A stretch of 64,000 nt of DNA, taken from Dermacentor variabilis. Its lineage: Eukaryota; Arthropoda; Arachnida; Ixodida; Ixodidae. The notes below the pieces were generated by a model that ran no database searches, was not told the DNA's origin, and was given only the letters and a program-made list of their open reading frames with translations. Position numbers and translations under genes: made by a program. The DNA lies in contig NC_134573.1 in NCBI RefSeq assembly GCF_050947875.1, forward strand, positions 50,208,115 to 50,272,114, read 5' to 3'. Each line of letters opens with the position of its first letter. The stretch's first letter is position 1. Below are positions 45,135 through 56,608 of this stretch, one piece after another.

Positions 45135-46079
45135 TTAAACTAACCACAGCAGTGAACAATCATCAAAAAAAGTATCTCGGTGACCTTCAACCCTGTGAAG
45201 AAGAATGACCTGCGAAGCTGTGTATGTGGGCCCCTTAATGGTGAACTGTACCTCCACCGCGGGTCGGCCAGGCATTTCACTATATTCCGGATCGGCCCAC
45301 GCGTGGGGAGTGCTTAGCGCCTGCTTTACCTCTGCCGCGGGTCGCGCCGGTATCACACTATCTTCGTGATCGGCCCTCGTATGGGGAGTGCTTAACGCCG
45401 GCTTCACCTCCGCCGCGGATCGGGCCGGTATTGCACTATCTTCGGGATCGACCCTCGTATGGGGAGTGCTTAACGCCTGCCTCCCCTCCGCCGCGGATCG
45501 GGCCGGTATTGCACTATCTTCGCGATCGGCCCTCGTATGGGCAGTGCTTAGCGCCGGCTTCACCTCCGCCGCGGATCGGGCCGGTATTGCCCTATCTTCG
45601 GTATCGGCCCTCGTATGGGAAGTGCTCAACGCCGGCTTCACCTCCACCGCGGATCGGGCCGGTATTGCCCTATCTTCGGTATCTGCCCTCGTATGGGAAG
45701 TGCTCAACGCCGGCTTCACCTCCACCTCGGATCGGGCCGGTATTGTACTATCTTCGGGATCGGCCCTCGTATGGGGAGTGCTTAACACCTGCCTCACCTC
45801 CACCGCGGATCGGGCCGGTATTGCCCTATCTTCGGTATCGGCCCTCGTATGGGAAGTGCTTAACGCTGGCTTCACCTCCACCGCGGATCGGGCCGGTATT
45901 GTACTATCTTCGGGATCGGCCCTCGTATGGTGAGTGCTTAACACTTGCCTCACCTCCGCCGCGGATCGGGTCGGTATTGCACTATCTTCGGGATCGGCCC
46001 GCGTATGGGGAGTGCTTAACGCCTGCTTCACCTCCGCCGCGGATCGGCCCGGCATTGCACTATCTCCGGGATCGTCCAT
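45135..46079 (-). CDS. Open frame built of 26-residue repeats, function unknown
   Basis: ATG at 46079-46077 opens 314 codons. About ten units of 26 residues follow the pattern TRADPEDSAIPARSAAEVKP then ALSTPH, acidic, Ala/Ser/Pro rich, with no Cys or Trp in the repeats, so probably unstructured. A non-repeat C-terminus (VQFTIKGPTYTASQVILL, CSLLWLV) ends it. A possible splice acceptor (TTTCACAG on the minus strand, near 46112) lies just upstream, in phase to give RIPLPSKE before the Met, so this may be an internal or last exon. Because the 78-bp unit is a multiple of three, one open unit keeps the entire array open, and an open frame alone is weak evidence for a gene. Expression is unknown. 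Confidence 0.35.
   Translation of the reverse strand: MDDPGDSAMPGRSAAEVKQALSTPHTRADPEDSAIPTRSAAEVRQVLSTHHTRADPEDSTIPARSAVEVKPALSTSHTRADTEDRAIPARSAVEVRQVLSTPHTRADPEDSTIPARSEVEVKPALSTSHTRADTEDRAIPARSAVEVKPALSTSHTRADTEDRAIPARSAAEVKPALSTAHTRADREDSAIPARSAAEGRQALSTPHTRVDPEDSAIPARSAAEVKPALSTPHTRADHEDSVIPARPAAEVKQALSTPHAWADPEYSEMPGRPAVEVQFTIKGPTYTASQVILLHRVEGHRDTFFDDCSLLWLV
45250..46079. repeat. 78-bp minisatellite, 10 full units plus a partial
   Basis: Units start at 45250, 45328, 45406, 45484, 45562, 45640, 45718, 45796, 45874, 45952 and 46030 (partial), counted at the ACCTC-YRCCGCGG phase. All full units are exactly 78 bp with no indel. Variation is by substitution and is shared between non-adjacent units (for example TTGCCCTATCTTCGGTATC versus TTGCACTATCTTCGGGATC), which suggests unequal exchange or gene conversion. 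GC content is well above the AT-rich flanks. The array is open in the minus frame and in two plus frames. Confidence 0.9.
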
Positions 46080-46434
46080 TTCCTTGGACGGTAGAGGTAT
46101 ACGGCTTCGCTGTGAAAGTGAACAATGTTAGAATCTCCGCGGGATAGATTTATGAAACAGACAAAGGCGTTTGCAAACATCAAAATAGGCAAATACGTAA
46201 GATATGTACGTTTAATCTTCGCAAGGCATACATGCACAATGGATACTTTTTATAGTAAATAGGCTTCCTTGATGAAGAAAAAGATGCCAAATATATTTTA
46301 GAGCTGACAGCTCTGTGACTCCTAAATCATAGTAGGTGGTACGTGGCTACAAGTCTATATCTTGAGCTCTTTTTACGCATCATCAAAACATAGTATTGTT
46401 GGTGTATCAACAGACCAGCGCATGATCTGCTTCA

Positions 46435-46673
46435 ATAATAATAATATTTGGGGTTTTACGTGCCAAAACCACTTTCTGATTATGAGGCACGCCGTAGTGG
46501 AGGACTCCGGAAATTTTGACCACCTGGGGTTCTTTAACGTGCACCTAAATCCAAGCACACGGGTGTTTTCGCATTTCGCTCCCATCGAAATGCGGCCGCC
46601 GTGGCCGGGATTCGATCCCGCGACCTCGTGCTCAGCAGCCCAACACCATAGCCACTGAGCAACCACGGCGGGT
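46435..46673 (-). mobile_element. Ruka-type SINE with 12-bp target duplication
   Basis: This is a complete, well-preserved minus-strand copy from the (AAT)n end at 46435 to the head at 46673. TGATCTGCTTCA flanks it at 46423-46434 and 46674-46685. It is close in sequence to the copy at 20868-21112. Confidence 0.92.
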
Positions 46674-46685
46674 TGATCTGCTTCA

Positions 46686-47499
46686 GCAGACGCTTGGTGG
46701 CTTGCGATACCCCGGATCCAAGCACATGAGAGTTGGACCCTCTCTGGTGTAGCCATGCGTAGCTTAGCCGTGTCCGGCGAACTGGGGATCCTGGGGGTTG
46801 ATTCGATGCCAGGTGTTAGCACCTGCAAGGTCCCTCGGCGGAGACCATACACCTCATTGGTATCTGCTTCACGTAGGCGGAACCTCCGGAATGACCCATA
46901 TGGAGGAAATCAGCAGCCGCCTTTTCTTGTCCCCCACTGTGATATTTTCGTTTCTCCAATATTCACTTCTATTCTCTTCGTGTCACTTTCGAATTTCCAG
47001 GTAACAAGGGTTAATATTGCGTAATATATACAGCCATGGGTATACCGGGTGCCCCAGTTGACTTCGACGAAGATTTTTAAAATATACCTGAGCGCTAGAG
47101 AAATCGTACTGACTGCATAGTAGAGGCACTCGTGTGCACTTACAGCCAGTACTTTTTTCATCATGAAATATTAATTACTGAATTGCTGTTTATTAGTGAA
47201 CTTTTTCATTATTGCTTGAATGGCAAACATGTCAATTATAAATTTGTAGGCCACCTTAAGTAACCTTCGAAGCAGGCATTTATTTTATGCTGAAGTGTGC
47301 CTGGTTCTTATTTTCCAAAGAAAAGCCCGTGAAATACCGGAAGTATGAAATATATGCGCGCCGCTACTCCGATCAACCTTTGAAAGATATACGGCTGCAT
47401 TCGTTTATCACCGCATCGTACAAGACTTCGTAATACAGGATCGCTCGAGAGGTTTCGCGACCTAACTAGCGTGGTTCGATAAGCGTCTGGTTCTGCTGA
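46686..47499. other. Unassigned; possible start of a repeat at about 47041
   Basis: No gene was supported. TATACCGGGTGCCCCAGTT at about 47041 resembles the start of a dispersed arthropod repeat I have seen in tick sequences, but I cannot delimit it here. Confidence 0.25.
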
Positions 47500-48860
47500 C
47501 GCAAGATGCTGACGCATGTCCCTCGCTGGAAGCTCGCCTCAGCTGACTGGGACGCTTTTAAGGAAGCCACCTATTTATCATGGCATTTTGGAAATAATTT
47601 TACTATATATCGTGCTGTATCATTGTTTGCCGCTTTTCTCATTGACGCTGCTGAAAAGTTCATTCCTCAAACAAGTAGCACTTTATTCAAAATACGGATG
47701 CCCTGGTGGAATGACGATTGCACAGAGGCACGAAGGAGACAAAATAAAGCTTGGAGCAAACTGCGTAAATGTCCTGCGGCCGAAAGTTAATTTAATTTAA
47801 TCAGTTTAAATCCCGGGGAAGAAGAACGCCACGACAGGCAAAGAGGGCAAGCTAGAATTAGTTACCTCAGTAACTAATTCATATAGTCAAGAGGCTAAAA
47901 TATTGGACGGGCTGTGAAGACTAAAGGGACCAGAAATTCATCCGTTGCCCGTAGCGAATGACGAAAGGAACAGCTTGGAAGTCCAAGCTGACGCTCTTGG
48001 CGAACACTTTGAGCGCGTGTCAAGGTCCTATTATTATTCCGAGGCATTCCTAAAGCAAAAAGAAATAGCAGAACGCGATGCCATTGACCGCAAATGAAGA
48101 CAGAGCGAATCTTGTAAGCTGATTTTAATATTGCTGAATTGGCAGCCTCCTTGACTGCATGTCAGAACTCTGCACCTGATACAATCACACCATGACAACA
48201 CAAACACCATGACACAATCATGTACGACGTGATTAAACATCTCCACAGTGATGCTCAGATAATGCTATTCGCACTTTTCAATGTAATATGGGCTGGCTGG
48301 GTACCTTCCTATTACATAGAAAAAATCCCTTGTCGCTCCCATTTTGAAACGAGGCAAAGAACCCACATTAATAACTATTACCGTGCAATCGCCCTCACAA
48401 GTTGCATTTACAAACTTTTAAAAAATACTAAACCATGGACTTTTACACTTTCTTGAGTCAAACAAACTTCTTTAGCCATATCGGTGCGGTTTAAGAGAAG
48501 GGCAGTCTACAACCGACCATCTCGTGCGCATCGAAGCAAATATCCGCGATGCCTACGTACATAAATAATAATTCTTATCGGTGTTTCTCGATATCTAAAA
48601 GGCGTACCATACGACTCGGTGTTGCGGAATCCTGCACGACCTGTCCGCGTTGGACATCAGGCCAATATGTTAAACATTATAAAAAGCTACCTGCCCAATA
48701 GTCCATTCGGGGTGACAACAGGTAATGCACTGTCGCGTCCATTTTTACAGGAAACTGGGTCACCTCAGGGAGGCGTACTCAGCTACATACTCTTTATCGT
48801 TAAGATGAACACACTCCTTGCTTCAGTACAACCTGCTGTATCGGCTTCGCTGTAAAATAA
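47500..48860 (+). pseudogene. Jockey-type LINE fragment (linker and RT)
   Basis: The linker block PRWKLASADWDAFKEATYL and PWWNDDCTEARRRQNKAWSKLRK (47520-47780) is typical of Jockey/I-group proteins between EN and RT. After decay, RT pieces read MYDVIKHLHSDAQIMLFALFN (48220), NYYRAIALTSCIYKLLKN, GQSTTDHLVRIEANI (near 48505), a broken motif A (LDI-KAYHTT, about 48590) and motif B QETGSPQGGVLSYILFIVKMN (about 48750). Sequence homology ends soon after, before the catalytic YVDD, so the copy is truncated at the 3' side. Several frame changes are present. Confidence 0.65.
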
Positions 48861-49500
48861 AGCTATGTTCTTGTTCTCTTTCGTCTCCTTAGAAGCTTTA
48901 TCGCTTCGGTAGCGCTCAGCCACCAACACGCATTTGCGCCGTCATGCGATAAAAGCCGCATGCCCAGATACCTACACCAAACAAAGAAGTGTCGCGGGTC
49001 TATCTCGCTGCAGCCGACCTTGTTCATCCATCGCACGCTTGAATGAAGCATAATAACATAATAACAGTGCATCCCCGTCACGTGATATTTTTTAACATTA
49101 CGCGCGCTTTCTTTGGAACGCGGAAGAAAGGACCACTCGAGATGTATCGTGTTGGAAACAATTTATTGAGAGGTTTCTCAGGCTCCTCTACAACTTTGCA
49201 TGTCACGCCAGGGGTCTGCAGCCAATACTTTAAAAGTTGATTAACGAAACATAACTAATCCGGTAGTTAAGGGGAAAACAAAAAAATGCCTGAGCAACTC
49301 TAGGCCGGTGCCAACATTATACATTCGGTTCAGCTCGCGTCCACAGTGCCTTTTATTTTTAAAACTTTGGCTCAAGTTATGTGAGACAACCTGTACATTA
49401 GGTTATAGAGGCGGTGCATTGCTAGCCTCTGCAGGTAATCTTCACATCTTCTAGCGTACGCTTGTTGGGCTCTCTGGTGGGCGCCGAAATCGATTAGCCT
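48861..49500. other. Nothing recognised
   Basis: No supportable gene. A minus-strand AATAAA at about 49164-49169 could be a poly(A) signal, but no gene body is evident to the right of it. Confidence 0.3.
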
Positions 49501-49765
49501 ATGTGGCATCAGCAACGTTTCTTAAACTGCCTGATCGCCCTCTCTAAAAAAGAGAACACACTGAAGAAACCGCTGAATTTCCTTTCAGCGCAAGAAAAAT
49601 TTCGCACGCTGTCATGTCTTGCAGCCAAAGCCCTGAAAAACGTTTGGCAACCCTTTAACTGTTCAGAAATCACTCACCGAAACATTGTCCCTGCTACAAA
49701 GTTACATATATGGCTAGCGGCTAACTCCTGCCTGAGTACCACAATGAACATTAAAAGCTTCCGAG

Positions 49766-52234
49766 TGAGTGAGTGAGTGAGTGAATAAACTTTTATTTGG
49801 TCCAGCAAAGCCCGATAAAACGCGCACCTGGCTAATCCCACGACGGGACTGACAGATCTAGTCTGCCGGCCCGATCGCGGGCGCGCTGGACGGCCAGGAT
49901 TTGATCCTCAAAGACGGGACTTCGCAGGAGCGCGTCCCACTCTTCCTTGGTGAACTTCGGACCCAGCGACCCGCACTCCCAGAGCATATGAGGCAACGTA
50001 GCTACCTCACCACAGGCCACGCAAGAACAATTTGGATAAATCTCGGGATATATGCTATTAAGGGACGCCGGATTTGGGTACGAGTTCGTTTGCAGAAGTC
50101 TTAGTGTGACCGCCTGCGGCCTGCTTAACTTGGAGTGAGGCGGGGGGAAAACCCTTCTCTCTAAGTAGAAGAATTTAGTGATTTCATTGTGTATGAGAGG
50201 AGCGTCTCTGTGTCCGGGGAGAGAGTCGCCCGATCCGAGGGCAGCGCGGTCGGTAAAGCCACGCGCAGCCTTGTGGGCAGACTCGTTGAGGTTCAGAGGA
50301 ACCCCCTGAATCGCCCCGACGTGTGCAGGGAACCAAAGGATCGAGTGCATGGAGGTGTTGCCGTGTTTGGCGCCTTTCAGAATTTGAACTACCTGCCAGG
50401 CTACCCGGCCTTTCTGGTATGCCCTGATGGCGGCTTTCGAATCGCTATACACCCTGTCTCTCCGACCGTCTTGCATGGCGAGTGCAATGGCCACTTGCTC
50501 GGCCATTTCTGGGTTCGTCGTCCGGATGGAAGCACAGTTGATAACTTTGCCCAGCGTGTCAACGACGGAAACCGCAAAAGCCTTGCCTTCTCGGTATGCA
50601 GCTGCGTCCACGAAGCTTGCTGCGATTTTGTCCCTGTTTACTTGCTTTAGTATATTCGATGCTCTTGCCTTGCGACGACCTGCGTTGTGAACGGGATGAA
50701 CGTTGCGGGGCAAAGGGGCGACCACGATCTTCTCCCCTATTTCTCTGGGGATTTGGGTGTCTTCAGCCAAGTTCTTGGTTGGTGCGAGTCCGATCTCCTC
50801 GAGGATACGCCTGCCGGCCGGCGTGGTGGACAGCCGAGTTAGCTGGGCCCGTTCCTGAGCCTCGGCTATCTCCTCCATGGTGTTGTGTATGCCGAGCCGA
50901 AGGAGGTCCTCTGTATGCGTTCTGACGGGCAGCCCGAGGGCTCTCTTGAAGAATATTCTAATGAGGGCATTAAGCTTTTCCCGCTCGGCTCTGAGCCAGT
51001 TGTGCATGACCACCGTGTAGGTGAAGTGACACAGCACAAAGGCGTTGATGAGCCGAAGCAGGTTGTCCTCCTTGAGGCCACGATGTCTGTTCGTGACCCT
51101 TCGGACAAGGCGAAAAGCATTGTCGGTTTTCGCAATTATCTTGCGTAACGCAGTGCCGTTGCCACCGCGTGATTCTATAAACATACCCAGGACTCTGATG
51201 GTGTCGGCCCTGGGTACCGGGTCACCGCTCCGAGTGAACAAGGGAATGTCACTTTCCGAGACCGGTTTCCAGCCCTTGGGTCTGCGGCCTTTTTCTTTTC
51301 TATAAAGGAGAGGCTCAGATTTGGTCGGGGAGCATCTGAGTCCGGTGGGTAGCAGGTACTGTTCCGTGACGTCTACCGCCTCTTACATGGCGCTTTCCAC
51401 TTGCCCTTCGCAACCGCCGGTGCACCAGATGGTGATGTCGTCTGCGTAGATGGTGTGTTTGATAAGTTCAACTTGGGCCAGATTCCTCGAGAGGCCGATC
51501 ATGCAGATGTTGAAGAGAGCAGGAGAAATGACCGAGCCTTGCGGCGTGCCCCGTGGGCCCAGGAGCACCTCGTCGGAGACAAAGTCGCCGATCCGCAGCT
51601 TCGCTTTCCTCCCCGTCAGGAACGAACGGACGTAGTTATATAGTCTGGGGCCCAGCTCGAGGTCTGCCACGGAGGCCAGAATGTATTCGTGGCGAACGTT
51701 GTCAAACGCTTTCTCGAGGTCGAGTCCGAGCAGGGCCCTGGTGTCTCTGGTACTGCCGTCGATGATCTGATGTTTGATCACCTTCATGGCGTCCTGCGAC
51801 GAGAAGCCGGCACGAAAGCCAATCATGTTGTGAGTATAGATGTTGTTCTCTTCGAGATATCTGTTTAGTCTGTTGAGGACGACATGCTCCGCCACTTTCC
51901 CAACGCAGGAGGTGAGAGAGATCGGTCGGAGGTTGTCCACGTTCGGAGCTTTGCTGGGTTTGGGGATCAGGACGACGTTGGCGGGCTTCAATTGCTCTGG
52001 GACGCTGCCGTTTTTCCACGTCTCGTTGATCTTCTCGGTGAGGTATGCGATCGAACCGTCGTCAAGGTTCCGCAGCATCTTGTTGGTGATTCTGTCGGCA
52101 CCTGGCGCACACGTCCCCTTGAGCGCGAAAATGGCGTGCCTAATTTCCCCCGCGGTAAAGTCTTCGTCCAATTCCGGACGGCTTGGGCCGAGGTAGTCGG
52201 GAAACCGGTCTTCCTCGTTTCCACGCTTTATGGG
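49766..52234 (-). mobile_element. I-clade LINE with RNase H, 5'-truncated, 11-bp target duplication
   Basis: AAGCTTCCGAG flanks it at 49755-49765 and 52235-52245. The 3' end (left) is a (TCAC)n tail after an AATAAA-bearing stretch on the minus strand. It is truncated just upstream of the RT. It inserted into the plus-strand I-clade LINE. The single stop, intact domains and perfect duplication indicate a young copy. Confidence 0.9.
49832..52230 (-). pseudogene. RT-RNase H polyprotein, one stop from open
   Basis: The minus frame from about 52230 reads the RT: LDEDFTAGEIRHAIFALKG, PGADRITNKMLRNL, NLRPISLTSCVGKVAEHV, motif A LGLDLEKAFDNVRHEYI, motif B GTPQGSVISPALFNI and catalytic IYADDITIW. A TAA at 51385-51383 then interrupts it, and the same frame continues to 49832. 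RNase H follows: FVDAAAYREGKAFA (first Asp), EMAEQVAIALAM (Glu), VYSDSKAAIRAY (Asp), and WFPAHVGA with NLNESAHKAAR. A Cys/His cluster (CSCVACGEVATLPHMLWEC) and the C-terminus end the protein. RNase H after the RT places it in the I clade. EN and ORF1 are absent through 5' truncation. Confidence 0.9.
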
Positions 52235-52245
52235 AAGCTTCCGAG

Positions 52246-52588
52246 CCTAGTCCTATTCGATGTGCAAATTTCGGTGACCACACATCGATCCAGGAAGCCA
52301 ATGAGAGGAGTGATTTCTGATGATGACCTTATGAACTTCAGTGAGGAAGAGCTCCTACAGGGCTTCAAGAAACAGAACCTTACGAAAGTTCAAAGAATAT
52401 TATTCAAACGGGAAAACAAAGACATTCCAAATAAACAACTCATTCTAACCTTTGCGCCAAGTGGGCTGCAAGAAATCAGAGGAAAGTTAGGAATGTGGTG
52501 CATGTTAGATCCAACTAGCACGCGCACCGAGACGTCTAACGTCATGCGACGACTCATAGGACAAAGAAGGGCTCTGAAAAAGAACTAA
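52246..52588 (+). pseudogene. Gag-like ORF1 fragment of the I-clade LINE
   Basis: Translation after the target duplication gives LVLFDVQISVTTHRSRKPMRGVISDDDLM, then SEEELLQGFKKQNLTKVQRILFKRENKDIPNKQLILTFAPS. This is the RNA-binding (RRM-like) region typical of ORF1 in tick I-clade LINEs: the 'V.VT.HRS.N...GVI.D.DL......EEL...L..Q.VT.V.RI...'-type pattern. It ends at a stop after RRALKKN without reaching the usual zinc knuckles. The start of the domain is on the far side of the inserted LINE, around 49690-49765. Confidence 0.6.
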
Positions 52589-53702
52589 TCGAACACCTAA
52601 AACGCACCTACACCAGCGCTGCCCAGACATCCTCACGCGTTATGAGAGCACAACGACGACAGGGTAACTAGAGCATGGACGTCCCCATCACCTTCTCAGA
52701 GCTTTACGAAGCGGCACGAACCTTTAAGAACACGGCTCCAACTTTACTGACGTAGCCCTAAGCACTAAGACTATTTCTTCAATGAAGAGATTTGGCGACC
52801 GATTGGAAGACTACCGCGAGAATGGAAGGAGGCAGACATCGTGCTTGTACCAAAACCAGAAAAGCCGCGCGAGATCAACCATCTCTGACCCATATCGCTC
52901 ACGTCTTGCATGGGCAAGCCTTTGAACGAGTAATTCTAAACCCACTGGAAGCTCCCATCGAATGAAACTCCCTCTTCGCTGAATCCATGTTCGGTTTCCG
53001 CAGGAGAATCTGGGCACAGGACGTCTTTCTTCTATTAAGAGATGAGGTGCTCGACCCTCCTTCGGGCAGTGTGGACAGAATCCTGCTAGCGCTCGACGTC
53101 AATAAGGTATTTGATAACATCTCACACACTACAATACTACAAGGACTACGAGATGTCGGGTGTGGAGAAAGAGTATTTCATTACGTGCAAGACTTCCTGA
53201 GCAGCCACTCCACGAAAATAAGCCTGGATTCAACACGTTCTGCCCTGCATCGCCTACCAGATAAGGGCACCCTTCAAGGAGCCATATCGTCACCACTTCT
53301 CTTTAACATTGGCTTACGTAGAACGGCCCTAGACTTACAGAAGAACCAGCAACTTGGCTGCGCCATATATGCCGATGACATTACGCTCTGGGCCTGAAAA
53401 GGATCCTACGGAAACCGACAGGACACGCTTCAACAGGCCATCAACACCGTTGAAAGCTATATGAGGCGAGCAGGCATGAGGTGCGCCCCAGCGAAATCGG
53501 AGTACATTCATATTAAACCTAGACATATCCGAGTGACCAGGGCTCCAGATGGGCTCGCCTTGGAGGGAGATCCCATCAAGGCGGCATCCCACCTGCGCGT
53601 ATTGGGAATGTGCATTGAAGAAACGGGCACCGTCAGCATAGCGCTCTCCAATCTCAGACGCACTATTCGGAGCGTAACCCGGCTTATTAGCAGAGTTGCA
53701 CG

Positions 53703-56608
53703 CAGCCGGCGGTCAGACCTGCGACGCAGCAGAGGGTGCTAAGAATCACTGGCTCCGGACAGGCCGCCATTGGAATATGAACCTGGCAACGTTTAACGCT
53801 AGAACGTTATCTAGTGAGGCGAGTGTAGCAGTGCTATTGGAGGAATTAGAGGGCAGTAAATGGGATATAATAGGGCTCAGTGAAGTTAGGAGGCCAAAAG
53901 AAGCATATACAGTGCTAAATAGCGGGCACGTCCTGTGCTACCGGGGCTTAGCGGATAGAAGAGAACTAGGAGTCGGATTCCTGGTTAATAAGCATATAGC
54001 TGGTAACATACAGGAATTCTATAGCATTAACGAGAGGGTGGCAGGTCTTGTTGTGAAACTTAATAAGAGGTACAAAATGAAGATTGTACAGGTCTACGCC
54101 CCTACATCCAGTCATGATGACCAGGAAGTCGAAAGCTTCTATGAAGACGTGGAATCGGCGGTGGGTAGAGTGAAAACTAAATACACTATACTAATGGGCG
54201 ACTTTAATGCCAAGGTAGGCAAGAAGCAGGCTGGAGACAAGGCAGTAGAGGAATATGGCATAGGCACTAGGAATAGCAGGGGAGAGTTATTAGTAGAGTT
54301 TGCGGAACAGAATAATATGAGGATAATGAATACCTTCTTCCGCAAGCGGGATAGCCGAAAGTGGACGTGGAGGAGCACGAACGGCGAGACTAGAAGTGAA
54401 ATAGACCTCATACTCTGCGCTAACCCTGGCATCATACAAGAAGTGGACGTGCTCGGCAAGGTGCGCTGCAGTGACCATAGGATGGTAAGAACTCGAATTA
54501 GCCTAGACCTGAGGAGGGAACGGAAGAAACTGGTACATAAGAAGCCGATCAATGAGTTAGCGGTAAGAGGGAAAATAGAGGAATTCCAGATCAAGCTACA
54601 GAACAGGTATTCAGCTTTAACTCAGGAAGAGGAGCTTAGTGTTGAAGCAATGAACGACAATCTTGTGGGCATCATTAAGGAGTGTGCAACGGAAGTCGGT
54701 GGTAACTCCGCTAGGCAAGATACCAGCAAACTATCGCAGGAGACGAAAGATCTGATCAAGAAACGCCAATGTATGAAAGCATCTAACCCTACAGCTAGAA
54801 TAGAACTGGCAGAACTTTCGAAGTTAATCAACAAGCGTAAGACAGCTGACATAAGGAAGTATAATATGGATAGAATTGAACATGCTCTCAGGAGCGGAGG
54901 AAGCCTAAAAACAGTGAAGAAGAAACTAGGAATTGGCAAGAATCAGATGTATGCGTTAAGAGACAAAGCCGGCAATATCATTACTAATATGGATGAGATA
55001 GTTCAAGTGGCTGAGGAGTTCTATAGTGATTTATACAGTACCAGTGGCACCCACGACGATAATGGAAGATAAAATAGTCTAGAGGAATTCGAAATCCCGA
55101 AGGTAATGCCGGAAGAAGTAAAGAAAGCCTTAGGAGATATGCAAAGGGGGAAGGCAGCTGGGGAGGATCAGGTAACAGCAGATTTGTTGAAGGATGGTGG
55201 ACAGATTGTTCTAGAGAAACTGGCCACCCTGTATACGCAATGCCTCATGACCTCGAGCGTACCGGAATCTTGGAAGAACGCTAACATAATCCTAATTCAT
55301 AAGAAAGGGGACGCCAAAGACTTGAAAAATTTTAGACCGATCAGCTTACTGTCCGTTGCCTACAAAGTATTTACTAAGGTAATTGCAAATAGAATCAGGA
55401 ACACCTTAGACTTCTGTCAACCAAAGGACCAGGCAGGATTCCGTAAAGGGTACTCAACAATAGACCATATTCACACTATCAATCAAGTGATAGAGAAATG
55501 TGCAGAATATAACCAACCCTTATATATAGCTTTCATAGATTACGAGAAAGCGTTTGATTCAGTCGAAACCTCAGCAGTCATGGAGGCATTACGGAATCAG
55601 GGTGTAGATGAGCCATATGTAAAAATACTGGAAGATATCTATAGCGGCTCCACAGCCACCGTAGTCCTCCATAAAGCAAGCAACAAAATCCCAATAAAGA
55701 AAGGCGTCAGACAGGGAGATACGATCTCTCCAATGCTATTCACAGCATGTTTACAGGAGGTATTCAGAGACCTGGATTGGGAAGAATTGGGGATAAAAGT
55801 TAATGGAGAATACCTTAGTAACTTGCGATTCGCTGATGATATTGCCTTGCTTAGTAACCCAGGGGACCAATTGCAATGCAGGCTCACTGACCTGGAGAGG
55901 CAAAGCAGAAGAGTGGGTCTAAAAATTAATATGCAGAAAACTAAAGTAATGCTTAACAGTCTCGGGAGAGAACAGCAATTTACAATAGGCAGCGAGGCAC
56001 TGGAAGTCGTAAGGGACTACATCTACTTAGGGCAGGTAGTGACGGCGGATCCGGATCATGAGACGGAAATAATCAGAAGAATAAGAATGGGCTGGAGTGC
56101 GTTTGGCAGGCAGTCCCAAATCATGAACAGCAGGTTGCCGTTATCCCTCAAGAGAAAAGTATATAATAGCTGTGTCTTACCAGTACTCACCTACGGGGCA
56201 GAAACCTGGAGGCTTACGAAAAGGGTTCTACTCAAATTGAGGACGACACAACGAGCTATGGAAAGAAGAATGATAGGTGTAACGTTAAGGGATAAGAAAA
56301 GAGCAGATTGGGTGAGGGAACAAACGCGAGTTAATGACATCTTAGTTGAAATCAAGAAAAAGAAATGGGCATGGGCAGGACATGTAATGAGGAGGGAAGA
56401 TAACCGATGGTCATTAAGGGTTACGGACTGGATCCCAAGGGAAGGGAAGCGTAGCAGGGGGCGGCAGAAAGTTAGGTGGGCGGATGAGATTAAGAAGTTT
56501 GCAGGGACGGCATGGCCACAATTAGTACATGACCGGGGTTGTTGGAGAAGTATGGGAGAGGCCTTTGCCCTGCAGTGGGCGTAACCAGGCTGATGATGAT
56601 GATGATGA
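53703..56608 (+). mobile_element. RTE-clade LINE copy 2, slightly 5'-truncated
   Basis: It starts within the N-terminal coding region (GGQTCDAAEGAKN) and ends in (TGA)n at about 56590-56608. It lacks the 5' UTR and tRNA-like head. It lies inside the I-clade LINE, whose thumb region resumes at about 56611. I could not define a clear target duplication. Confidence 0.85.
53706..56584 (+). pseudogene. RTE EN-RT polyprotein with a single internal stop
   Basis: One frame runs the full length apart from TAA at 55070-55072 (GRxNSLEEFEIP; copy 3 has Glu there). EN: NLNLATFNARTL, LSEVRRPKEAY, MGDFNAKVGKKQ, RKWTWRSTNGETRSEIDLILC, CSDHRMVRTRISL. RT: WKNANIILIHKKGD, FRPISLLSVAYKVF, FIDYEKAFDSVETS (motif A), KKGVRQGDTISPMLFTACLQ (motif B), LRFADDIALLS (catalytic FADD at about 55829-55840). 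Thumb and C-terminal RDKKRADWVREQTRVNDI, WAGHVMRRE, RSRGRQKVRWADEIKKFAG. All catalytic residues are present. The stop falls between EN and RT, so neither domain is itself cut. Confidence 0.9.

Noticed and set aside
45250..46079. Regular 78-bp repeats as a CRISPR-like array
   Set aside because: The units are uniformly similar with no unique spacers, and the setting is eukaryotic.
45388..46147. Two long plus-strand frames over the minisatellite
   Set aside because: They are open only because the repeat unit is 78 bp and happens to lack stops in these frames. They have no plausible start context, so I kept only the minus frame, at low confidence.
49501..49776. Stand-alone 91-codon gene
   Set aside because: It ends in the (GTGA)n tail of the inserted LINE. 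The sequence up to 49765 is better explained as the left part of the interrupted I-clade element.
51884..52588. A 234-codon plus-strand gene
   Set aside because: Its first two thirds run antisense to the I-clade RT. Only the part after the target duplication at 52235-52245 belongs to the plus-strand ORF1.
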